A DNA stretch of 64,000 nucleotides from CAVTJL01 sp963735065 (GTDB lineage Bacteria; Pseudomonadota; Alphaproteobacteria; Geminicoccales; Geminicoccaceae), in NCBI GenBank assembly GCA_963735065.1, contig CAVTJL010000001.1:1674001-1738000 (forward strand), read 5' to 3'. The notes under the pieces were generated by a model. It did not search any database. It was not told the origin of the DNA and saw nothing but the letters and a program-made list of their open reading frames with translations. Each line of letters begins with the position of its first letter. The first letter of the stretch is position 1. This document shows positions 18,879 to 26,779 of this stretch, in pieces. Both the position numbers and the translations under genes were made by a program.

Positions 18879-19938
18879 GCCGTGCCGCCTGCTCCTCGGC
18901 GATCAGGGCGCCCACCAGCTCCTCCAGCGCCTCGCCCGAGAGCACCTGCTCGAGCTTGTAGAGGGTGAGGCCGATGCGGTGGTCCGTCACCCGGTTCTGC
19001 GGAAAGTTGTAGGTGCGGATGCGCTCCGAGCGGTCGCCCGAGCCCACCTGCCCGCGCCGGCTCGCCGCCCGCTCGGCGGCGAGGGACGAGCGCTCCGCCT
19101 CGTAGAGCCTGGCGCGCAGGATCTTCATCGCCTTCGCACGGTTCTTGTGCTGCGATTTCTCGTCCTGGATCGCGACGACGAGGCCCGAGGGCAGGTGGGT
19201 GATGCGGACGGCGCTCTCCGTCCGGTTCACATGCTGCCCGCCGGCGCCCGACGCGCGGTAGACGTCGATCCGAAGGTCCTTCTCGTCGACGTCGATGTCG
19301 ACCTCCTCGGCCTCGGGCAGCACCGCCACCGTCGCGGCCGAGGTGTGGATGCGCCCGCCGCCCTCGGTCACCGGCACGCGCTGCACGCGATGCACGCCCG
19401 CCTCGAACTTGAGATGGGCGAAGACACCCCGGCCCTCGACGCTGGCCGTGGCCTCCTTGATCCCGCCGAGATCCGTCTCGCTCATGGCCAGGATCTCGAA
19501 GCGCCAGCCCTTGATGTCGGCATAGCGCTGGTACATGCGCAAGAGATCGCCCGCGAAGAGCGCTGCCTCCTCGCCGCCCGTGCCGGCGCGCACCTCGAGG
19601 ATGGCGCTCTTCTCGTCGGCCGCGTCCCGCGGCAGCAGCAGCACGCGGACCTGGTGCTGCAGGGCCGGCAGCCGCTCTGCCAGCTCCGCCCGCTCGGCCT
19701 GGGCCAGCTCGCGCATCTCGGGATCGCCGCCGCTGTCGCGGGCGAGCGCCTCGAGCTCCTTGTCCTCGGCGAGTGCTGCGCGGAAGGCCTCGATGCCGGC
19801 AACGATCGGCTCGAGCTCGGCCAGCTCCCGGCCGAGCCGTCCATAGTCGGCGGCATCGGCCGTCGCCAGAAGGGCTGTCAGCTCCTCGCGGCGCGCCAGG
19901 ATGGCGTCGAGCTTATGATCGAAGGCGGTCGTGCTCAT
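18862..19938 (-). CDS. prfA: Peptide chain release factor 1 (RF1)
   Basis: The 358-residue protein is a normal-length class I release factor reading UAA and UAG. The peptidyl-tRNA hydrolysis motif GGQ occurs in ASGAGGQHVNRTESAVRITH near residue 232, and the RF1-type tail KLEQVLSGEALEELVGAL is present. It is followed by prmC with a 17-base overlap and preceded by soxR (36-base gap, same strand). Confidence 0.95.
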   Translation of the reverse strand: MSTTAFDHKLDAILARREELTALLATADAADYGRLGRELAELEPIVAGIEAFRAALAEDKELEALARDSGGDPEMRELAQAERAELAERLPALQHQVRVLLLPRDAADEKSAILEVRAGTGGEEAALFAGDLLRMYQRYADIKGWRFEILAMSETDLGGIKEATASVEGRGVFAHLKFEAGVHRVQRVPVTEGGGRIHTSAATVAVLPEAEEVDIDVDEKDLRIDVYRASGAGGQHVNRTESAVRITHLPSGLVVAIQDEKSQHKNRAKAMKILRARLYEAERSSLAAERAASRRGQVGSGDRSERIRTYNFPQNRVTDHRIGLTLYKLEQVLSGEALEELVGALIAEEQAARLAEVD

Positions 19939-19974
19939 GATGGCGGCGATAGGTGCCGGGGCCGCGGCACAGGG

Positions 19975-20451
19975 TCAAGCGGTCTTGCTGGACGTGGGCT
20001 CGAGCAGGCGCGGGCCGGGGCCCTCCTCGGCCAGCACGTCCCAGGGATTGCGCAGCGGGCAGTCCTTCGTCGACAGGCACCCGCAGCCGATGCAGCCATC
20101 GAGCTCGTCGCGCAGCCGGGTCAGCCGCAGGATCCGGGCGTCGAGGTCCGCCCGCCAGCGTGCCGACAGCTGGCTCCAGTCGTCCGCCGTGGGCACACGC
20201 CCGTCGGGCAGCGCGCTCAGAGCCTCGGCGATCGTGGCAAGGGGGATGCCCACCCGCTGCGCCACCTTGATGACCGCGACGCGGCGCAGCACCTCGCGCG
20301 GATAGCGGCGCTGGTTGCCGGGGCTGCGCCAGCTCCGGATCAGGCCCTTCGCCTCGTAGAAATGGATGGCCGAGACGGCGAGCCCGCTGCGCTCGGCCAC
20401 CTCGCCCACCGTGAGCGCCTTGCCGATGCTGCTCGGACCGGCCTGTCGCAT
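19975..20451 (-). CDS. soxR: Redox-sensitive transcriptional activator SoxR
   Basis: This MerR-family regulator has the N-terminal winged helix (TVGEVAERSGLAVSAIHFYEAKGLI), a dimerisation helix, and the [2Fe-2S] cluster motif CIGCGCLSTKDC (Cys-x2-Cys-x-Cys-x5-Cys), which is diagnostic for SoxR. Oxidation of the cluster by redox-cycling compounds turns on target promoters. I place the start at 20451: it has GAGG eight bases upstream and gives 158 residues, close to the 154 of E. coli SoxR. The in-frame ATG at 20469 would lie inside the SoxR operator and has poor spacing to a ribosome site. The divergent reductase gene carries the operator, so it is the obvious target. Confidence 0.93.
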   Translation of the reverse strand: MRQAGPSSIGKALTVGEVAERSGLAVSAIHFYEAKGLIRSWRSPGNQRRYPREVLRRVAVIKVAQRVGIPLATIAEALSALPDGRVPTADDWSQLSARWRADLDARILRLTRLRDELDGCIGCGCLSTKDCPLRNPWDVLAEEGPGPRLLEPTSSKTA

Positions 20452-20455
20452 GCCC

Positions 20456-20486
20456 TTGACCTCAACCATGCTTGAGGTTCTATGCC
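20456..20486 (+). promoter_or_regulatory. SoxR-type promoter with 19-bp spacer for the FMN reductase operon
   Basis: TTGACC at 20456-20461 and TATGCC at 20481-20486 are separated by exactly 19 bp. This over-long spacer is the hallmark of MerR/SoxR-activated promoters, where the activator untwists DNA to align the two boxes. The SoxR palindrome fills the spacer. Transcription would begin near 20493, about 33 bases before the reductase ATG at 20526. Confidence 0.8.
20460..20477. promoter_or_regulatory. SoxR operator (18-bp inverted repeat)
   Basis: CCTCAACCATGCTTGAGG matches the known SoxR box (CCTCAAGTTAACTTGAGG) in length, both outer arms CCTCAA/TTGAGG and central symmetry. It lies beside the soxR start and within the 19-bp spacer of the divergent promoter, so SoxR could both activate the reductase operon and affect its own expression. 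Confidence 0.88.
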
Positions 20487-20525
20487 CTCCCGCTCGTGGA
20501 CCGACAAGCCCGGAGCGCCCAGCGC

Positions 20526-21086
20526 ATGAGCAAGAAGATCGACCTCGCCCTGATCTACGGCAGCACGCGGGAGGGCCGCTTCTGCGACACGGTCGCCGGC
20601 TGGGCCGTGGGCCTCATCGCCGCCCAAGAGGATTTCTCGCTCGACGTCGTCGACCTCGTCGCCATCGAGCACGCCTCGGCCGAGGGCCGGCAGGCGCTCC
20701 GCGCCCGCATCGGCCGGGCGGAGGCTTTTGTCGTCGTGACGCCCGAGTACAACCATTCCTACCCGGCACCGCTCAAGGCGCTCATCGACACAGCACACGG
20801 CGAGTGGTGGACCAAGCCCGTGGCCTTCGTCTCCTATGGCGGCGTCTCGGGCGGCCTGCGCGCGGTGGAGCATCTGCGCCACGTCTTCGCCGAGCTCCAC
20901 GCCGTAGGCATCCGCGACGGCATCAGCTTCGCCAACGCCCGCGGACAGTTCGACCCCGAGGGCCGGCCGCATGACCCCGAGGCCGTGGGCAAGGCCATGG
21001 CCACCATGCTCGGCCGCCTCGCCTGGTGGGCCCTGGCCCTGCGCGAGGCGAGGCAGGCCCGGGCCTACCCGCAGGCCGTCGCATGA
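20526..21086 (+). CDS. NAD(P)H-dependent FMN reductase (flavodoxin-fold quinone/azo reductase family)
   Basis: This 186-residue flavodoxin-fold reductase has the FMN phosphate loop GSTREGR at residues 12-18, the family segment VTPEYNHSYPAPLKALID and the following FVSYGGVSGGLRAVEHLR. Relatives reduce FMN, quinones, chromate, azo dyes or nitro compounds with NAD(P)H in the cytosol. The ATG at 20526 is used because conserved sequence begins there and it sits a normal distance from the SoxR-type promoter. Its TGA overlaps the ATG of the acetyltransferase gene (ATGA), so the two are coupled. SoxR control suggests a role against redox-cycling compounds. Confidence 0.88.
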   Translation: MSKKIDLALIYGSTREGRFCDTVAGWAVGLIAAQEDFSLDVVDLVAIEHASAEGRQALRARIGRAEAFVVVTPEYNHSYPAPLKALIDTAHGEWWTKPVAFVSYGGVSGGLRAVEHLRHVFAELHAVGIRDGISFANARGQFDPEGRPHDPEAVGKAMATMLGRLAWWALALREARQARAYPQAVA

Positions 21087-22214
21087 GTGGGGAGGGCCTC
21101 GGGATCGCGGGCAGGCGCGTCCTCGTCCTCGGCCGCTCGCCCGCGGTGCTCGAGACCGTGATGCAGGAGCTGGCCGACCTCGGCCTTGATGTCGAAGGCT
21201 CGATCGAGGCCGAGCGTGCGCCCGAGCTGTTCGACGCCCGGTCGTTCGACCTCATCGCCTTCGGCGGCGGCCTCCACGGCCCGGTCGCGGAACGGCTGAA
21301 GGAGAGCTTCAGGCGGCAGAGCCCGGAGGCCCGCTTCCTCGATACCTGGGCACCGCGCGCGGTCCGCGAGATCGCAGCGGCGCTCGCGGAGGCGGGGAAA
21401 AAGCCGGCGGTCGATCTCGACGCCTACTGCGCCCGCATCGGCTATGCGGGGCCGCTCGAGCCCACGCTCGCGACGCTGCGGGCGCTGGTCGAGCATCACC
21501 CCGCCGCCATCCCCTTCGAGGCCATCGACGTGCTTCTCGACCGCGGCGTCGATCTCTCCTCCGCCGCGGTCGACGCCAAGCTGATCCACGCCCGCCGCGG
21601 CGGCTACTGCTTCGAGCAGAACGGCCTGTTGCGGCGCGTCCTCGTGGCGATCGGCTTCGAGGTCGAGATCCTGGTCGGGCGCGTGCTCTGGCGGGCACCG
21701 CCCGCGCGCTCCGCCGCGGCCGCGCACCCACATGGCGCTCAAGGTCACGATCGAGGGCACGCCCTGGCTCGCCGATGTGGGCTTCGGCAGCTCCGTTCCG
21801 ACGGCACCCTTGCGCATCGACACAGGCGAGCCGCAGCCCACCGCGCACGAGGCTTTTCGCGTCGTCGCCTTCGGCAGCGGCCTCCAGGTCCAGGCCCGGC
21901 TCGAGGAGCGCTGGGCCCCGCTCTACCAGCTCGCACCCGAGCCGCAGGAGGAGGTGGATCTCGAGCCGGCCAACTGGTTCACCTCGACCCATCCGGCATC
22001 GCCCTTCCGCAGCGCGCTGATCGTCACCCGCGTGACAGGGGAAGCGCGCTCGACCCTGCTGAATGGCCAGCTGACCGTCCGGCGTCCCGGCGGCCTCGTG
22101 GAGCGCCGGCAGCTCGACGCGGGCGGTATCGAGGAAGCCCTGGCCGAGCGCTTCGGCCTCGCGGTCGAGCCCGCCTGGCGGCCGATCATCGAGCGCGCCG
22201 CCGCCGCCGGATGA
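21083..22214 (+). CDS. Arylamine N-acetyltransferase with an added N-terminal Rossmann-like domain (frameshifted)
   Basis: Residues ~10-105 look like a small alpha/beta (receiver- or Rossmann-like) domain: RRVLVLGRSPAVLETVMQEL...FDLIAFGGG. From ~111 an arylamine N-acetyltransferase follows, with VDLDAYCARIGYAGPLEPTLATL, catalytic Cys176 in RRGGYCFEQNGLL, PRTHM supplying His, and DVGFG supplying Asp. NATs move acetyl from acetyl-CoA to aromatic amines and hydrazines. The frame changes between about 21690 and 21730: PRTHMALKV and everything after is one base out of phase with the Cys part, consistent with one extra base. Joined, the NAT part has normal length. The start overlaps the reductase stop as ATGA, placing it under the same SoxR-type promoter. 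Confidence 0.83.
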
Positions 22215-22227
22215 GCGGCGCCCGGTG

Positions 22228-23973
22228 CTATCGGTGGTGGCCGGCGAGCGCCGTCTCGCCCTCGAGCTCCGGCGCCTTGAGCCGGGTGGCGATGAGCAGG
22301 CCCGCCTCCTCGAGGATCGGGTAGGCCACTGCCGTCAGGTGCGAGTTGATGCGCTTCAGGTCGCGGATCACGTCGAGATGCAGGCTGCTCGTCTCGAGCG
22401 TGTCGGTGCGGCCGGCGCCCAGCCGCTCGAGATGGCTCTCGGTCGCCAGGCGCTCGGCGTCGCGCAGCGCCGTCTTGCGGCGTACCAGCTCGCGGGCGAG
22501 GCCCACGTCGCGCGAGAGGAAGACGTTGAGGGCAAGGCGCATGTCGCCCATCACCCGCTCGTGGAAGGCGCGGATCTCGGCCTTGCCGTCGGGCGAGAAC
22601 CTGAGCTTGTGCTTGATCTTCTTGGCCGCGAGCTCCATCAGGTTGCGGTCGATGATGTCGCCCACATGCTCGAGGTTGGTCGTGAAGGTCAGGATCTCGA
22701 TGCAGCGGCGGCTCTCTGCCGGATCGAGGTCCTCGCGCGACACCTGGGTGAGATAGAGCTTCAAGGCCTCGTGCAGCGCGTCGACGACGTCGTCCTCGGC
22801 CTCGACGGCTTTGGCGAGCTTGATGTCGTCGCTCTCGAAGACGCCGATCGCGCGTGCCAGCATGCCCATCACGATGTCGCCCATGCGCAGCGCCTCGCGG
22901 GCGGCGCAGGCCAGCGCCTCGGCCGGCGTGTCGAGCGCCTCCTGGTCCAGATGGCGCGGCAGCCTCGCGTTCTCCTCGACCGGCTGGTCGGGCAGGAGGC
23001 GGGTGCAGAGCCGGCCCACGAGATCGAGCAGCGGCAGCATGAGGGCCGCCACGAGGAGGTTGAAGCCCGTATGGGCGTCCACCACCTGGCGCGCCGGATC
23101 GGCGGCGGCGAGGCCCAGAAACTCGGCCAGCTCGGGCAGGACGAGCAGCAGCGGCAGCGCCACGACGAGGCGCATCAGGAGGTTGCCGAGCTGCGCCCGC
23201 CGCGCCGGCGCCGAGCTGCCGGCCGTGATGACGACGGGCGCCACCGCCCCGCCGATGTTGGCGCCGAGCACGAGGGCGATCGCGAGGTCGGGCCCGACCA
23301 GATGGTTGCTCGCGAGCGACATCACGAGGAGCACGACCGCGAGGCTCGAATGGGCGAGCCAGGTGAGAAGGACCGCCAGCAGGAAGGCCAGCGGCGGCGA
23401 GCCGGCGAGGCCGGCCATCAGCGTCGGCAGGATGTGGGCCTCGCGCAGCGGCGCTGTCGCGTCCACCGTCATCTCGAGGGCCACCAGCATGAGGCCGAGG
23501 CCGATCGCCACGCGGCCCAGATGCCGTGGCCTCGAGCTCGCGGTGAGGAAGAAGAGGCTGACGCCCAGCACCAGGAGCGCCGGGGCCAGCCACCAGGGCT
23601 TGAAGGCCAGGATCTGGGCCACGAAGGTCGTGCCGACATTGGCGCCCAGCATCACCGCCAGCGCCGGCACGGTCGCGATGAGCCCTCGGCCGGCGAAGGA
23701 CGAGACCATGAGCGAGGTGGCGGTGCTGCTCTGCAGGATGGCCGTGACGCCGAGCCCGGCCGCGAAGGCGCTCAGCCTCCGGCGCGACCAGGCGCCGACC
23801 ACGCGCCTGAGATCGGCGCCATAGGCCCGGGTGATGCCGGTGCGCACCATGCGCACGCCCCACAAAAGCAGGGCCACCCCACCGGCGACATGGAGGAGGA
23901 TATCCGTCGCGTGGACTCCCTGGGCCCGCGTCCGGCCAGCATGCGATCCTGGCCCGGGCGGCGGAAGCGCCAC
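22228..23973 (-). CDS. Na/Pi cotransporter family protein with C-terminal PhoU-like domain
   Basis: This 581-residue protein has two inverted Na_Pi_cotrans repeats with the QSSTATSLMVSSFAGRG and GANVGTTF motifs in the first half and VLGANIGGAVAPVV in the second. A helical PhoU-like region follows from ~340 to 560 (HVGDIIDRNLMELAAKKIKHKL). It is an inner-membrane carrier for phosphate, or possibly an anion exporter, with phosphate-type regulation implied by the PhoU part. The frame begins at a GTG (23973) with no ribosome site, and conserved sequence begins near residue 20, so the start is uncertain. It ends 13 bases from the convergent NAT gene. Pho-box-like repeats lie just upstream at 24001. 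Confidence 0.87.
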   Translation of the reverse strand: MALPPPGPGSHAGRTRAQGVHATDILLHVAGGVALLLWGVRMVRTGITRAYGADLRRVVGAWSRRRLSAFAAGLGVTAILQSSTATSLMVSSFAGRGLIATVPALAVMLGANVGTTFVAQILAFKPWWLAPALLVLGVSLFFLTASSRPRHLGRVAIGLGLMLVALEMTVDATAPLREAHILPTLMAGLAGSPPLAFLLAVLLTWLAHSSLAVVLLVMSLASNHLVGPDLAIALVLGANIGGAVAPVVITAGSSAPARRAQLGNLLMRLVVALPLLLVLPELAEFLGLAAADPARQVVDAHTGFNLLVAALMLPLLDLVGRLCTRLLPDQPVEENARLPRHLDQEALDTPAEALACAAREALRMGDIVMGMLARAIGVFESDDIKLAKAVEAEDDVVDALHEALKLYLTQVSREDLDPAESRRCIEILTFTTNLEHVGDIIDRNLMELAAKKIKHKLRFSPDGKAEIRAFHERVMGDMRLALNVFLSRDVGLARELVRRKTALRDAERLATESHLERLGAGRTDTLETSSLHLDVIRDLKRINSHLTAVAYPILEEAGLLIATRLKAPELEGETALAGHHR

Positions 23974-24000
23974 TTGGAGAGCTAGCGCTGGCGCCGAGCG

Positions 24001-24029
24001 TTGTCAAAGAGCTGTCACGGAACCGTCAC
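24001..24029 (+). promoter_or_regulatory. Pho-box-like triple direct repeat upstream of the Na/Pi cotransporter
   Basis: Three 7-mers, TTGTCAA, CTGTCAC and CCGTCAC, are separated by 4 bp each, giving the 11-bp phasing of PhoB half-sites (consensus CTGTCAT with 4-bp gaps). Read on the other strand, the first repeat gives a TTGACA -35 box, followed after 17 bp by a weak TAGCTC at 23979-23984, pointing at the cotransporter. The repeats themselves read away from that gene, the reverse of the usual Pho-box orientation, so binding by PhoB is only inferred. Confidence 0.5.
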
Positions 24030-24174
24030 ATTGACCTTCCTGGCTCGAACGCCTCGGCCCGGTCACGGTTCCCGGCCACCGACGCCGCTCGACGACCCGT
24101 CCATTCTGGAAGGCGTCGCGGTCACCCGCCTATGACGAGCGTCACATCGAGGCGGCGCCGAGCAGAAAGGATGA

Positions 24175-25423
24175 TCAGGCGGTGCCGCGCAGCCGTGCGC
24201 CGAGACCCTCGATGGGCACCTCTTCCTCGGCACCGCTGGTGAGGTCGCGCAGGCGCACCACGCCCCGGCCCAGCTCGTCGTCGCCGATCGAGAGGGCGAT
24301 GCGGGCTCCCAGGCGGTCGGCCCGCTTCATGCGCTGGCCGGGCTTGCCCTTGAACGCGAGCTCGACGGCGATCCCGTCGCGGCGCAGCGCCTTGCGCCAG
24401 CGTCCAGGCCCGGGCCTCGGCGGCCGGGCCGATCGGGATGATGGCCACGGGCGCCGTCTCGGCCGGCTGCTCCTCGAGCATCAGGGCCAGACGCTCGACG
24501 CCCGCGGCCCAGCCCACGCCCGGCACGTCGGGGCCGCCCATGGTGCGCATCAGCCCGTCATAGCGGCCGCCCGCCATCACCGTGCCCTGGGCGCCCAGCG
24601 TCGTCGTCGTGAACTCGAAAGCCGTGTGGGTGTAGTAGTCGAGGCCGCGCACGAGCCGCGGGCTCTCCCGAAAGGCGATGCCCAGCCGGTCCAGCCCCTC
24701 GCGCACCCGGTCGTAGAAGGTGCGGCTCTCCTCGTTGAGATGGCCCTCGAGCAGGGGGGCCTCGGCCAGCACGGCGCGGTCGCCCTCGTCCTTGCTGTCG
24801 AGGATGCGCAGGGGATTGCGCTCGAGACGGGCGAGGCTGTCCTCGGAGAGCCGGTCCTTGTGGCCCGAGAGATAGCCCACGAGGATCTCGCGATAGGCGT
24901 GCCGGCTCGCGAGGTCGCCCAGCGTGTTGAGCTCCAGCGTCACCCGGTCCGGGCCCAGGCCCAGCGCCTCCAGGATGTGGGCGCCAACCGCGATCACCTC
25001 GACGTCGCCCATGGGCTCGGCGGCCCCGATCAGCTCGACCCCGATCTGATGGAACTCGCGCAGCCGACCCTTCTGCGGCCGCTCGTAGCGGAACATCGGG
25101 CCGAAATAGAAGAACTTCAGCGGCAGGCTCTGGGTGAGGCCGCCAGTGATGACGGCGCGCACGATGCTGGCCGTGTTCTCGGGCCGGAGCGTCAGGCTGT
25201 CGCCGCCCCGGTCCTCGAAGGTGTACATCTCCTTCGTGACGACATCGCTGGCGTCGCCCAGGCTGCGCGCGAAGACCTCGGTGAACTCGAAGATCGGCGT
25301 CTCGATCTCGCCATAGCCGTAGAGATCGGCCACAGCGCGCGCCTCCTCCGCGACCTTGCGCTGGCGGCGCATGTCGGCGCCCATGATGTCGTGGGTGCCG
25401 CGGACCGGCCGGGCCTCGCTCAT
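24175..25423 (-). CDS. hisS: Histidyl-tRNA synthetase (frameshifted near the C-terminus)
   Basis: Class IIa synthetase charging tRNA-His. Visible are the N-terminal motif VRGTHDIMGADMRRQRKV, motif 2 (MFRYERPQKGRLREFHQIGVELIG), the histidine-specific segment LVRGLDYYTHTAFEF, and the motif 3 region around GVGWAAGVERLALMLEE. Near 24395 the frame is lost after EARAWTLA; the anticodon-binding domain continues one base out of phase (ALRRDGIAVE, then a C-terminus ending GARLRGTA before the TGA at 24175-24177). As hisS is normally single-copy and essential, a one-base insertion error in the sequence is the likely cause. It lies 33 bases after ispG, the usual alphaproteobacterial order. Confidence 0.9.
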
Positions 25424-25456
25424 GATCGGTCGTCCGTCGGCAGAGGCATGGCCAGC

Positions 25457-26699
25457 TCAGGCATCGACCTTCGCCCGGCCCCAGCGTCGCTCCACATAGT
25501 CCAGCACCAGCTCCTGGAAGTCCTCGGCGATGCGCTCGCCCCGAAGTGTCTTGGCCTTCTTGCCGTCGATAAAGACCGGGGCCACCGGGCTCTCGCCCGT
25601 GCCCGGCAGGCTGATGCCGATATCGGCGTGCTTGCTCTCGCCCGGCCCGTTCACGATGCAGCCCATCACGGCCACGTTCAAGGTCTCGACCCCCGGATAG
25701 CGCGTCTTCCAGATCGGCATCTGGCTCTGCATGTAGCCTTCGATCTTTTGCGCCAGCTCCTGGAAGACGGTGCTCGTGGTCCGCCCGCAGCCGGGGCAGG
25801 CCGCCACCTGGGGCAGGAAGGAGCGCAGGCCCAGCGCCTGCAGCACCTGCTGGCAGGCCAGCACCTCGTTGGTGCGGGGCTCGGTCGGGCTGGGCGTCAG
25901 CGAGGCGCGGATCGTGTCGCCGATGCCGTCCTGCAGGAGCAGGGTCAGCGCCGCCGTCGTCGCCACCACGCCCTTGATGCCCATGCCGGCCTCGGTGAGG
26001 CCCAGATGGAGCGCGTAGGTCGAGCGCCGCGCCAGCTCGCGATAGACGGCCACCATGTCCTGGACCCGGCTCACCTTGGCCGAGATGACGATCTTGTCGG
26101 CGCCCAGGCCCTGCCGCTCGGCGGCACCGGCGCTCTCGAGGGCGGAGCGCACCAGCGCCTCGCGCAGCACGAAGTCGGCCGCCTGCGGGTCCGGCCGGCG
26201 GCCGTTCTCGTCCATCAGGCGGGCCGCCAGATCCTGATCGAGCGAGCCCCAGTTGACGCCGATCCGCACCGGCCGGTCGTGGCGCAGCGCCGCCTCGATC
26301 ATCATCTCGAACTGGCGGTCGCGCTTGTCGCCGAAGCCCACATTGCCCGGATTGATGCGGAATTTCGCGAGCGCCTGGCCCATCTCCGGGAAGTCGGCCA
26401 GCAGCCGGTGGCCGTTGTAGTGGAAATCGCCCACGAGCGGCACGTCCACGCCCTGGGCGTCGAGGCGCTCGCGGATCTCGGGCACGGCCGCCGCGGCCTC
26501 GGGCGTGTTCACGGTGATGCGCACGATCTCCGAGCCGGCGCGGGCGAGCTCCAGAGCCTGGGCCGCGGTCGACGCGCGCATCGGCCGTGTCGGTGTTCGT
26601 CATCGACTGGACCACGACCGGCGCACCACCGCCGATCACGACCTCGCCGACGCGCACCGGCACCGTCCGGTGCCGACGGATCTCCGAGAGAGCAACCAT
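25457..26699 (-). CDS. ispG: 4-hydroxy-3-methylbut-2-enyl-diphosphate synthase IspG/GcpE (frameshifted near the N-terminus)
   Basis: IspG makes HMBPP from MEcPP in the non-mevalonate isoprenoid pathway. The N-terminus (MVALSEIRRHRTVPVRVG, PVVVQSMTNTDTAD) is in one frame from 26699, and the rest (STAAQALELARAGSEIVRITVNTPEA onward) is one base out of phase from about 26575. The change falls in a GCGCGCG run, so one extra base or loss of one CG pair both fit. The [4Fe-4S] ligands are visible as ACPGCGRTT and the later MGCIVNGPGE. The joined length of ~413 residues is normal. The gene is essential in organisms without mevalonate, so a sequence error is likely. It lies between the rodZ-like gene and hisS. 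Confidence 0.9.
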
Positions 26700-26779
26700 G
26701 AGGGCGTTTCCTGGCTCAGCGCAGCGTCACCAGCCCCAGATGGGGCAGCGGGTGCGTCGCAGCAAGCGCTCTTTTGTGC

